Under the pieces are notes generated by a model. That model was not told the origin of the DNA and did not search any database. It saw nothing but the letters and a program-made list of their open reading frames with translations. The translations under genes and the position numbers were made by a program. Of a stretch of DNA of 64,000 bases, positions 36,199 through 43,344 are shown piece after piece. The stretch is taken from positions 2,046,001 through 2,110,000 of the forward strand of contig NZ_LGUC01000001.1 in the NCBI RefSeq assembly GCF_001307315.1. Reading direction: 5' to 3'. The DNA is from Halolamina pelagica. Lineage in GTDB: Archaea > Halobacteriota > Halobacteria > Halobacteriales > Haloferacaceae. Every line of letters begins with the position of its first letter. Position 1 is the stretch's first letter.

Positions 36199-36272
36199 CG
36201 GCCGCTCGATCGCTGCCGGCGACGCAGTCCGGAGGCGAGCCCTTCTTGCCCGTTCGTCCCGTCTCGGAGTGT

Positions 36273-37076
36273 ATGCAGATCCACCAGTTGGGCGAGGGAC
36301 AGCCCGAACTGGCCGTCGTCGCCGGGATCCACGGGGACGAGCCCTGCGGCGTCGAGGCGGTCAAGCGCCTCGTCGCCGACGACCCAGCGGTCGAGCGGCC
36401 GGTGAAGCTGATCATCGCCAACGAAGAAGCGCTCGAGGCCGGCGAGCGGTTCCTGGAGGAGGACCTCAACCGCGCGTTCCCGGGCGATCCGGACGGCGAC
36501 ACCCACGAGTCGCGGCTGGCACACGAACTCGCCCGCGAGGTACAGGGCTGTACGGTGCTGGCGCTGCACTCCACGCAGTCCTACGCCGAGCCGATCGGGG
36601 TCATCGACACCGTCGACGAAATCGCGCGCTCGCTCGCGCCGTTGTTGCCCGTCGACGTGCTGATCGAGACGGACAACCACACCGACGGCCGGCTGATCGA
36701 ACACGCCCACACGATCGAACTGGAGTGTGGGCTCCAGGGGACCGACGAGGCCGCCGACAACGCCTACTGGCTCACACGGTCGTTCCTCTCGGCGACCAAC
36801 GCGCTGTCGGTGCCGGTATCGGACGACCGACTCGCCCAGCCCGGCCGCGACGAGGTGCAGGTGTTCCGCCTGGACGGCCCGATCGCCAAGCCGCCGGGCC
36901 GGGAGTACGACGTTGTCGTGCCGAACTTCGAGCGCGTCGAGGCCGGCGAGCGGTTCGCACTCGCCGACGGCGAGGCGCTGACCGCCGACGAGCCGTTCTA
37001 CCCCGTGTTGCTCTCGGCGGAGGGGTACGACGACATCTTCGGCTACGCTGCCGAAGCCGTCGGCACCATCGAGTAG
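36273..37076 (+). CDS. Succinylglutamate desuccinylase/aspartoacylase-family zinc hydrolase
   Basis: A 267-residue M14-like zinc hydrolase. The zinc motif is HGDE at residues 20-23 (VVAGIHGDEPCGVEAVKR), followed by NEEALEAGERFLEEDLNRAFPGD (substrate Arg/Asn region) and the third ligand in VLALHSTQSYAEP. The catalytic Glu is expected in TIELECGLQGTDEAADNA. Related haloarchaeal proteins are annotated as succinylglutamate desuccinylase/aspartoacylase, but the native substrate is not established. ATG at 36273 gives the compact start MQIHQLGEGQPELAVV. It precedes the Lsm gene by 70 bases. Confidence 0.88.
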   Translation: MQIHQLGEGQPELAVVAGIHGDEPCGVEAVKRLVADDPAVERPVKLIIANEEALEAGERFLEEDLNRAFPGDPDGDTHESRLAHELAREVQGCTVLALHSTQSYAEPIGVIDTVDEIARSLAPLLPVDVLIETDNHTDGRLIEHAHTIELECGLQGTDEAADNAYWLTRSFLSATNALSVPVSDDRLAQPGRDEVQVFRLDGPIAKPPGREYDVVVPNFERVEAGERFALADGEALTADEPFYPVLLSAEGYDDIFGYAAEAVGTIE

Positions 37077-37116
37077 GCGAAGCGACCGACTGGCACGGCG
37101 TCGGCGGTTCGGTACG

Positions 37117-37123
37117 TTTATTT
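37117..37123 (+). promoter_or_regulatory. TATA box of the Lsm-L37e operon
   Basis: TTTATTT within GGTACGTTTATTTCCGG, about 27 bases before the Lsm ATG at 37147. The spacing predicts initiation at or within a base of the start codon, i.e. a leaderless message for the Lsm-L37e pair. Confidence 0.65.
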
Positions 37124-37146
37124 CCGGCACCGGGGTTTGAGTGACC

Positions 37147-37377
37147 ATGAGTGGACGCCCGCTCGACGTGCTCGAGGAGTCGCTCTCGGAGCCGGTGACG
37201 GTCCATCTGAAGGACGGCGAGTCCTTCTACGGGACGCTCTCGGGCTACGATCAGCACATGAACGTCGTGCTCGAAAGCGCCGACGCGAACGAGGCCGTGC
37301 TGGGCGAACTCGACGTCGAGGAAGTGGACAACACAACGATTATCCGTGGGGACAACGTCGTTTCGGTAACTCTATGA
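37147..37377 (+). CDS. lsm: Sm-like (Lsm) RNA-binding protein
   Basis: A 76-residue Sm-like protein, forming heptameric rings that bind U-rich RNA. The Sm1 motif is in [29 protein letters not shown] and Sm2 in [15 protein letters not shown] with the IRGDNV signature. ATG at 37147 is preferred to the GTG six bases earlier. It overlaps the L37e gene by ATGA, the conserved haloarchaeal arrangement. Confidence 0.95.
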   Translation: MSGRPLDVLEESLSEPVTVHLKDGESFYGTLSGYDQHMNVVLESADANEAVLGELDVEEVDNTTIIRGDNVVSVTL

Positions 37378-37550
37378 CCGGCGCAGGAACACCGAGCCAG
37401 GGGAAGAAGAACAACACGACCCACACGAAGTGCCGTCGCTGCGGCGAGAAATCCTACCACACCAAGAAGAAGGTCTGCTCGTCGTGTGGCTTCGGGAAGT
37501 CCGCGAAGCGACGCGACTACGCGTGGCAGTCGAAAAGCGGCGACAACTAA
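37374..37550 (+). CDS. rpl37e: Large ribosomal subunit protein eL37 (L37e)
   Basis: A 58-residue zinc-binding 50S protein. The cysteine pairs CRRCG and CSSCGFG bracket a basic stretch ([10 protein letters not shown]), the classic zinc-finger of eL37. It is highly basic, unlike most proteins here, as expected for a buried rRNA-binding protein. It is translationally coupled to Lsm. The following 189 bases up to purF hold no gene; an AT-rich stretch there (GGGGGTTTTTGG) may include the purF promoter. Confidence 0.96.
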   Translation: MTGAGTPSQGKKNNTTHTKCRRCGEKSYHTKKKVCSSCGFGKSAKRRDYAWQSKSGDN

Positions 37551-37739
37551 CGGATCTCTCTGCGGCCGTTCTCTACTTCGCTAGCGACAGCGCTCTCCGT
37601 GCCTTCGTCGTCGACGACACCCACAGCGACAGCGTCGTGTACGGGTGGCTATCCACGATAGTGCATACTCTTTGGAAGTGACGGCGAGTATGTAGCACGA
37701 TAGCGGGGGTTTTTGGTTCCCGAACCCGGACCGACAGGT

Positions 37740-39224
37740 ATGCACGAGGGTTCGGCTGGGAGGCCGGCCGGCGAGGACGGGATGCGAGACAAATGCGGCG
37801 TCGTCGGCGTCGCACTCGAAGACCGCGGGGCCGCCCGCCCATGCTACTACGGGCTGTACGCGCTCCAGCACCGGGGCCAGGAGTCCGCGGGGATCGTCAC
37901 CCACGACGGGTTCCAACAGCACGACCACGTCGAGATGGGGCTGGTCGGCGAGGCGTTCACGGAGGACGACCTCGACGGCCTCCAGGGGGCGACCGGCGTC
38001 GGGCACGTCCGCTACCCGACCGCCGGGAGCGTCGACAAAGCCTGCGCCCAGCCGTTTACCGTCTCCTTCCGCTCGGGGTCGCTGGCGCTCTCACACAACG
38101 GGAACCTGGTCAACGCGGGCGAAATCCGCGAGGAACTGGCCGGCGAGGGGCACGCGTTCACCTCCGACGGCGACACCGAGGTGATCGCCCACGACCTCGC
38201 CCGGAACCTGCTCGATTCGGATCTCGTGCGCGCGGTCAAGCGCACGATGGACCGCATCCACGGCTCCTACGCGCTGACGGTGATGCACGACGAGACCGTG
38301 CTGGGCATCCGTGACCCGCAGGGGAACCGCCCGCTCTGTCTCGGCAAACTCGACGACGGCTACGTGCTCGCCTCGGAGTCGGCGGCGATCGACACCCTCG
38401 GGGGCGAACTCATCCGGGACGTGAAGCCGGGCGAGCTCGTCCTGCTCGACCCCGACGGCACCGGCTACGAGAGCTACCAGCTGCTCGAGGAGGAGAACAC
38501 CGCCCACTGCTTCTTCGAACACGTCTACTTCGCGCGGCCCGACTCGGTGATCGACGAGGAGCTCGTGTACGACACGCGCCGCGATCTCGGAGCCCGTCTC
38601 TGGGCGGAGTCGGGCGTCGAGAGCGACGTCGTGATGCCCGTCCCCGACTCCGGACGCGCGTTCGCGGGCGGCTACGCGGAGGCAGCGGCCGAGGAACTGG
38701 GCGACGACGCCCCGGAGTTCGCGGAGGGGATGATGAAGAACCGCTACGTCGGCCGGACGTTCATCATGCCGACCCAGGACCAGCGCGAGCAGGCAGTCCG
38801 CCTCAAGCTCAACCCGATCCGCTCGACGGTCGAGGGGAAGTCGGTCACGCTCATCGACGACAGCATCGTCCGCGGGACGACGTCGACGCAGTTGGTCTCC
38901 CTCCTGGAGGAGGCCGGCGCCGCCGAGGTCCACCTCCGCATCGGCGCGCCACAGATCGTGGCCCCCTGCTACATGGGGATCGACATGGCCTCCCGCGACG
39001 AGCTGATCGCGGCGGGCCAGGACGCCGACGGGATCCGCGAGACCGTCGGCGCCGACACGCTGTCGTATCTCTCGGTCGACGGCGTCGCCGAGGTGCTGGG
39101 GGAGTCGCGCGTGGACCTCTGTCTGGGCTGTGTCACCGGAGAGTACCCGTACGACATCGACGACGAGGAGACGGACCGGGACGTGACGCGACCGGATATC
39201 GACGCGGTCGTCGCCGACGACTGA
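37740..39224 (+). CDS. purF: Amidophosphoribosyltransferase
   Basis: A 494-residue PurF, catalysing the first step of purine synthesis (PRPP plus glutamine to phosphoribosylamine). The N-terminal nucleophile cysteine is in MRDKCGVVGVALEDRG (Cys19 from the ATG at 37740), so a short propeptide must be removed or translation begins at the ATG at 37782. Glutaminase blocks: YALQHRGQESAGI, GHVRYPTAGS, LSHNGNLVNA. The PRTase site is VTLIDDSIVRGTTST, and MKNRYVGRTFI precedes it. CxxC pair near the C-terminus (DLCLGCVTGEYP). The gene has its own promoter region. Confidence 0.95.
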   Translation: MHEGSAGRPAGEDGMRDKCGVVGVALEDRGAARPCYYGLYALQHRGQESAGIVTHDGFQQHDHVEMGLVGEAFTEDDLDGLQGATGVGHVRYPTAGSVDKACAQPFTVSFRSGSLALSHNGNLVNAGEIREELAGEGHAFTSDGDTEVIAHDLARNLLDSDLVRAVKRTMDRIHGSYALTVMHDETVLGIRDPQGNRPLCLGKLDDGYVLASESAAIDTLGGELIRDVKPGELVLLDPDGTGYESYQLLEEENTAHCFFEHVYFARPDSVIDEELVYDTRRDLGARLWAESGVESDVVMPVPDSGRAFAGGYAEAAAEELGDDAPEFAEGMMKNRYVGRTFIMPTQDQREQAVRLKLNPIRSTVEGKSVTLIDDSIVRGTTSTQLVSLLEEAGAAEVHLRIGAPQIVAPCYMGIDMASRDELIAAGQDADGIRETVGADTLSYLSVDGVAEVLGESRVDLCLGCVTGEYPYDIDDEETDRDVTRPDIDAVVADD

Positions 39225-39298
39225 TTCGGCGGGCGGCTCCCCGGCTGACAAACTGAGCCGGCACAAGACGTTTGTCCTGTCGAACAGACCGATGGCGC

Positions 39299-39844
39299 AT
39301 GCAGACGTTCTCGCCGGAGGAGGACGCCACTCGGCAGTCACTCTCGGACGCCCTCGACACGACCGACGTGGCGATCAATCGGTACCGACTCCCGGCGGAC
39401 GAGGGCCTCCCGGGCGGGCTCCACACCCACCTGAGCCAGGAGGAGGTGTTCGTCGTCCTCGACGGGACGGTGCGCTTCGAGACGCTCGCGGACCCGGTCG
39501 TCGTCGACGCTGGTGCGGCAGTCAGGTTCGCACCCGGCGAGTACCAGACCGGTTTGAACGACGGTGACTCGCCGGCGGTAGTGCTGGCTCTCGGTGCACC
39601 GAAAGCGAGTGAACTGCGCGTCCCGCTCGACTGTCCGAACTGTGGCCACCGCGGGCTCTCCCCGAAGTGGCAGGACGGCGAGGTGATGCTCGGCTGCCCA
39701 GATTGTGACGCCGACCACCGGACGCGGGGTTGTCCGGAGTGTGAGCGAGAGGAGATGCAGGCGGCGCCGGGCGGGAGCGACGGAGAGGCAGTCGTCGTGT
39801 GTCCGGACTGTGGGGCGGTCCGGTCAGAACCGCAGTGGGTGTAG
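39299..39844 (+). CDS. Cupin domain protein with C-terminal zinc ribbons
   Basis: A 181-residue protein. Residues about 20-95 are a cupin barrel (LPGGLHTHLSQEEVFVVLDGTVRFET, AVRFAPGEYQTGLNDGD), with His, His and Glu as likely metal ligands. The C-terminal part (about 108-178) holds four CxxC pairs: CPNC, CPDC, CPEC and CPDC, forming two rubredoxin-like zinc ribbons. The combination suggests metal-dependent sensing or RNA/protein binding, but no substrate is known. ATG at 39299 gives a polar leader. It converges directly with the DUF420 gene (stop 39844, stop 39845). Confidence 0.85.
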   Translation: MQTFSPEEDATRQSLSDALDTTDVAINRYRLPADEGLPGGLHTHLSQEEVFVVLDGTVRFETLADPVVVDAGAAVRFAPGEYQTGLNDGDSPAVVLALGAPKASELRVPLDCPNCGHRGLSPKWQDGEVMLGCPDCDADHRTRGCPECEREEMQAAPGGSDGEAVVVCPDCGAVRSEPQWV

Positions 39845-40408
39845 TTAGCCGACCACGTACACCATCAGGTACACCACGACGCCGAGGGCGAACGAGATCG
39901 CCCACAGCGGCGCCGCGACTTTCCCGACCTTCCGGTGGTTCGTCGCCGGGATCTCGCTCACGGGGTGGCTCCAGGCCAGCAACAGCGTGTAGAACAGCAG
40001 CGGCACGGAGAGCACCGCGAGCGTGATGTGGATGCCGAGGATGGCAAAGTAGACCGTCTCGATCAGCCCCGATCCGGGGAACTCCGTCGGGCCGATCAGG
40101 GCGACTCGGTAGAGGTAGCCGACGAGGAACACGACGAACAGGCCGAACGCCGACCCCATCAGCTTCCGGTGGCGGTCGATGTTCCCGTCGCGGATGGCGC
40201 GGACGCCGACGATAATCAGAACGAACGCGACAGCGCTGACGGCGGCGTTCACGTGCGGGATGGCGTCGATGATCACCGAGGGCGCACGCGGCAGCGCTTC
40301 GGCGGGGACGACTCGCAACGCGGCGGCGAACACCAGCGCGACCGCGGCGGTTGAGAGCACCGCCGCGGTACCGAGGGTGTGGTCTCGAACGGCAGCACGG
40401 AAGTCCAT
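39845..40408 (-). CDS. DUF420 membrane protein (CtaM-like)
   Basis: A 187-residue, five- or six-helix membrane protein of the DUF420 family, which is linked to haem-copper oxidase biogenesis in some bacteria. Helices include LSTAAVALVFAAALRVV, AVSAVAFVLIIVGVRAI, MGSAFGLFVVFLVGYLYRVAL and LGIHITLAVLSVPLLFYTLLLAW. Histidines sit in AIPHVNAAVSA, IDRHRKLMG and LGIHITL, matching the family's conserved residues. No oxidase genes lie nearby. The ATG at 40408 begins with MDFRAAVRDH. Confidence 0.85.
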   Translation of the reverse strand: MDFRAAVRDHTLGTAAVLSTAAVALVFAAALRVVPAEALPRAPSVIIDAIPHVNAAVSAVAFVLIIVGVRAIRDGNIDRHRKLMGSAFGLFVVFLVGYLYRVALIGPTEFPGSGLIETVYFAILGIHITLAVLSVPLLFYTLLLAWSHPVSEIPATNHRKVGKVAAPLWAISFALGVVVYLMVYVVG

Positions 40409-40560
40409 ACCGGACCGTCGGCCCGGAGGGGATTAAACGTGTGGCGACGGCACGGGCGGACCCGGAGGTCGGCCCCCTCGGATAGCGCCGTCGCCCGAGG
40501 GGAAAGGGAAGCCCTTTTACTGGCCCGACGGCAACGAAGGAATGCAGCAAGAACACGCGA

Positions 40561-40645
40561 GCGTGGGTAGCCAAGCTAGGCCAACGGCGCAGCGTTGAGG
40601 GCGCTGTCCTGTAGAGGTCCGCCGGTTCAAATCCGGTCCCACGCA
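40561..40645 (+). tRNA. tRNA-Leu (anticodon GAG)
   Basis: An 85-nt class II tRNA. Acceptor stem GCGTGGG/CCCACGC with discriminator A at 40645; anticodon stem CAGCG/CGCTG surrounds loop TTGAGGG, giving anticodon GAG at 40597-40599. Long variable arm (TGTCCTGTAGAGGTCCG) and T-loop GGTTCAAATCC are present. No encoded CCA, no intron. It marks the left edge of an AT-richer island that extends to about 46.7 kb. Confidence 0.96.
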
Positions 40646-40693
40646 CTCTCCTAACAGTACGAATCCGCTAGCCGGCGCTCTCGCTACCACGAG

Positions 40694-41162
40694 GTGTTCG
40701 GCATGAGCCGCGGTCGCTTCCCGCAGTTCAACGCCGCGGCGCAATCCTTCCTCGAGGCAGATGTCGGGCCTGTCGACCCCTCCACTTCCTGTGGGCTAGG
40801 TGCCTGTAACACAGCCGCCGTCTACCGCGTTCCGTGGCACAGCGTCGGCGGCCATCGCCTACTGCGGCTACCATCTCGCTCGGTATCGCGAGCGGCATCC
40901 CGATCTGTTCCAGCGCATCCAGGAGGCAGTCGACGAGGACCTGACCGCGTTCGCGACACGCGGTGACCGCTTCCTCACTTTCGACGCCGTTCCCGAAACG
41001 CTGTTTGAAGAGAAGTTCGTCGCCATCGCGCTGCTCGCGAGCGGTCACGCGCTTGGTCGGGCACTCTGTTACGACGCAGCGGTAGTACTCCTAGCCGACA
41101 GGAGACTCGAAGGAGACACCGGCTTTTTATCATCTGTATTGGAAGCGTATAGCGTTCAGGAG
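40694..41162 (+). pseudogene. Remnant of a zinc-binding conserved gene beside tRNA-Leu(GAG)
   Basis: Two frames together look like one decayed protein. The first (40694 to about 40857) has FNAAAQSFLEADVGPVD and a metal-binding-like CGLGACNTAAVYRVPWHSVGG. The second continues YCGYHLARYRERHPDLFQRI and VAIALLASGHALGRALCYDAAVVLL, including further Cys and His. Joining them needs two extra bases or loss of one, so it differs from the single-base losses elsewhere. The second frame reads without a stop into the histidine kinase, around an AT-rich junction near 41110. It is probably a gene whose 3' end was replaced when the island arrived. Family unknown. Confidence 0.5.
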
Positions 41163-42851
41163 ATGTTTGATGCGAATCTACCGCTTCTACTGTCGCTCCT
41201 GTTACGCGTTTTGGGAGTCATTCTCTCACTGTTTCTGTTACGGCAAGTCGGAGACCGACGGTTCGTATTCTTCACCGCACTGCTCTCTCTGATGGCGATT
41301 CGGCAGGCCATCACGGTGTTAGGTGCACCACCGGGGCTCCGCGAGGTGCCGGGGTTCATCGTCAGCATACTCACAGTTGTACTCGTTCTCTATCTGCTGC
41401 AGTATGTCCGGCAAGAAGCAGCCCTCAAAGACCGGCTGCAAACGATCAACGACGAACTCCGCGCGAATCAAAACCGTCTCCAGGCCGTCCTTGAGGGATC
41501 GCCAGACACGATTTTCCTCGTCGACGAGGCCGGTCGGTGTCGCGAGATACTCGCGGGGACTGAAACGTTCCTGGATGAGGAGGCGGCAGCCTCCGTAGAC
41601 CGTCCGATCGACGAACTCCTGTCTGACGAGGCTGCGACTGCGATCCAGGAGGCGGCCGAGACGACACTCCGTACAGACGACAGCGAGCGCATCGAGTACT
41701 CTGTCGAACGGTCCAACGAACAGCTCGCGTGGTACGAAGCGCGGACGGCCCCACTCGAGCATCCGACCAAGGAGTCCGATCTCGTCCTGTTCACGGCACG
41801 CGACGTGACCGAACGGAAAGACCGCGAACAGAATCTCAGGCGTTTCCGCCGCGCGATCGACACGGCCGGGCACGCTATCTACATTACCGATCACGACGGC
41901 ACGATCGAGTACGTCAATCCCGCATTCGAGGAGGTTACCGGCTACGCGCCCGAGGAAGCTCTCGGTCAGACGCCGAAGTTGCTCGACTCCGGACGGATGG
42001 CTGATGAGTACTTCGTCGACTTGTGGGAGACGATTCTGGCGGGCGACGTGTGGGAGGAGAACGTGCTCAACGAGACCAAAAGCGGCGCGCTCTATCACGC
42101 CCACCAGACGATCGCACCGATTACCGACGAGTCCGGCACCGTCGAGGAGTTCGTCGCTATTCAGACGGATATCACACCGCTCAAAGAGCGCGAACGGCAA
42201 CTCAAAGTGCTCTCGCGAGTCCTGCGACATAATCTTCGAAACGAGATGAACGTAATCCTCGGGAAGGCAGGGGAGATTCAACTGACCGCCACTGGGAAGA
42301 CTGCAGCGGATGCGGCACAGATCGAACAGACCAGCGAAGGGCTGTTGTCGCTCGCCGAGACATACCGTGACATTCTCGATCTCATAGAGACGTCGGAGTC
42401 CCCGCGTCCGATCTCGCTCGTCGACCGCCTCCGAACGCAGGTGCAGCAGTTCCGACGGGAGTATCCTGAGGCACGCGTGACTGTCGAGATAGACTGTCCC
42501 GAAGAGACGGCTGTCGTCGCGATGCCAGGCATCGAACGGGCAGTCGGAGAGCTACTCGAGAACGCTGCTGTGCACGCGGAGCAAGCGCATCCAGCGGTCA
42601 CGCTGCGAGTCGAAGACCACACCGACACAGTTCGGATCCAGGTCGCCGATACCGGTCCAGGTATCCCCGCTGTAGAGCGCGAGACACTGCTGGGCGAGAC
42701 CGAGATTGGATCGCTGTCTCACGGGACCGGGCTCGGCCTGTGGTTCGTGTACTGGATCGTCAGGCGGTCGAACGGCCACCTGTCGTTCGAAGAGAACGAT
42801 CCTCGAGGGAGCATCGTGACGATAGAACTGGAGCGATCGACGAGGGAGTAA
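41163..42851 (+). CDS. Membrane PAS-domain histidine kinase
   Basis: A 562-residue sensor kinase if started at ATG 41163, which lies about 35 bases after a TATA-like CTTTTTATC (41123-41131); the open frame extends to 40800. Three N-terminal helices (LLLSLLLRVLGVILSLFLL, FVFFTALLSLMAIRQAITVL, GFIVSILTVVLVLYLLQYV) are followed by a coiled linker and two PAS domains (about residues 100-215 and 225-345; YITDHDGTIEYVNPAFEEVTGY in the second). The H-box is VLRHNLRNEMNVI. HATPase boxes are ELLENAAVHA, DTGPGIP and GTGLGLWFVYWIV. No response regulator is adjacent. It shows lower GC and freer codon use than neighbours, suggesting transfer. Confidence 0.88.
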   Translation: MFDANLPLLLSLLLRVLGVILSLFLLRQVGDRRFVFFTALLSLMAIRQAITVLGAPPGLREVPGFIVSILTVVLVLYLLQYVRQEAALKDRLQTINDELRANQNRLQAVLEGSPDTIFLVDEAGRCREILAGTETFLDEEAAASVDRPIDELLSDEAATAIQEAAETTLRTDDSERIEYSVERSNEQLAWYEARTAPLEHPTKESDLVLFTARDVTERKDREQNLRRFRRAIDTAGHAIYITDHDGTIEYVNPAFEEVTGYAPEEALGQTPKLLDSGRMADEYFVDLWETILAGDVWEENVLNETKSGALYHAHQTIAPITDESGTVEEFVAIQTDITPLKERERQLKVLSRVLRHNLRNEMNVILGKAGEIQLTATGKTAADAAQIEQTSEGLLSLAETYRDILDLIETSESPRPISLVDRLRTQVQQFRREYPEARVTVEIDCPEETAVVAMPGIERAVGELLENAAVHAEQAHPAVTLRVEDHTDTVRIQVADTGPGIPAVERETLLGETEIGSLSHGTGLGLWFVYWIVRRSNGHLSFEENDPRGSIVTIELERSTRE

Positions 42852-43344
42852 CAAACGAGGGAGTTCAGCTTACTTACTAGAGAGGGTGTCATAGAACGCT
42901 TCTCACACCGAGATGATCGTGCTTCCCGGATCGTCTCCACGTTCGTAGTTAGTGATTGCGACGAGGAGGCGAAGCCACAGCGCGAAAATCATCTTGCAGG
43001 GTCGCTGAACTCATCCACCTCAGCATTCACCCTGCTCTTTGGTGTGCCACTCGTTCTATGACACCCTCGGGCGAGTGGCAACTCGGCTCCATATGAACCG
43101 TCTGTACTTAGCAATCTTCTCAGTCTATTTCAGCCACTGTAGCGTGACTGATTCGCATCTCTCATCTACCGGCTGTTTCAGATGAGAACCTATCCGGAGA
43201 AGAGGATTTCAACAGAGCCACTGACTCCACCGACTATCTTGATTTGTTGAAGAAGACGACCTGCTCCAACACTACCCAGCATATCCCGACGAGATTTCCT
43301 TGGATTACTGTACACGATCTGTTCTCTGGGATAACGAGTGGCGG
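42852..43344. other. 493-bp AT-rich spacer between kinase and surface protein
   Basis: Holds the 187-bp insertion-sequence remnant (42882-43068). The rest (43069-43344) contains no convincing gene. One frame near 43246-43344 reads EEDDLLQHYPAYPDEISLDYC, which looks coding but has no start and runs into the surface-protein gene region in antisense, so it is at most a relic. The segment is clearly AT-richer than the window average. Confidence 0.6.
42882..43068 (-). mobile_element. 187-bp MITE-like internally deleted insertion sequence
   Basis: Perfect 17-bp terminal inverted repeats: GAGGGTGTCATAGAACG at 42882-42898 and its reverse complement at 43052-43068. On the minus strand a GTG soon after the right end opens MNAEVDEFSDPA, then the frame stops at an internal joint. 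Beyond it comes MIFALWLRLLVAITNYERGD and a further nine residues to a stop just before the left repeat. This looks like the first dozen and last ~29 codons of a transposase with the middle deleted. No target-site duplication is obvious in the flanks. It could still be mobilised in trans by an intact relative elsewhere. Confidence 0.8.

Noticed and set aside
42882-43068. Target-site duplication around the insertion-sequence remnant
   Set aside because: The bases outside the inverted ends (ACTAGA and GGGCGA) do not match.
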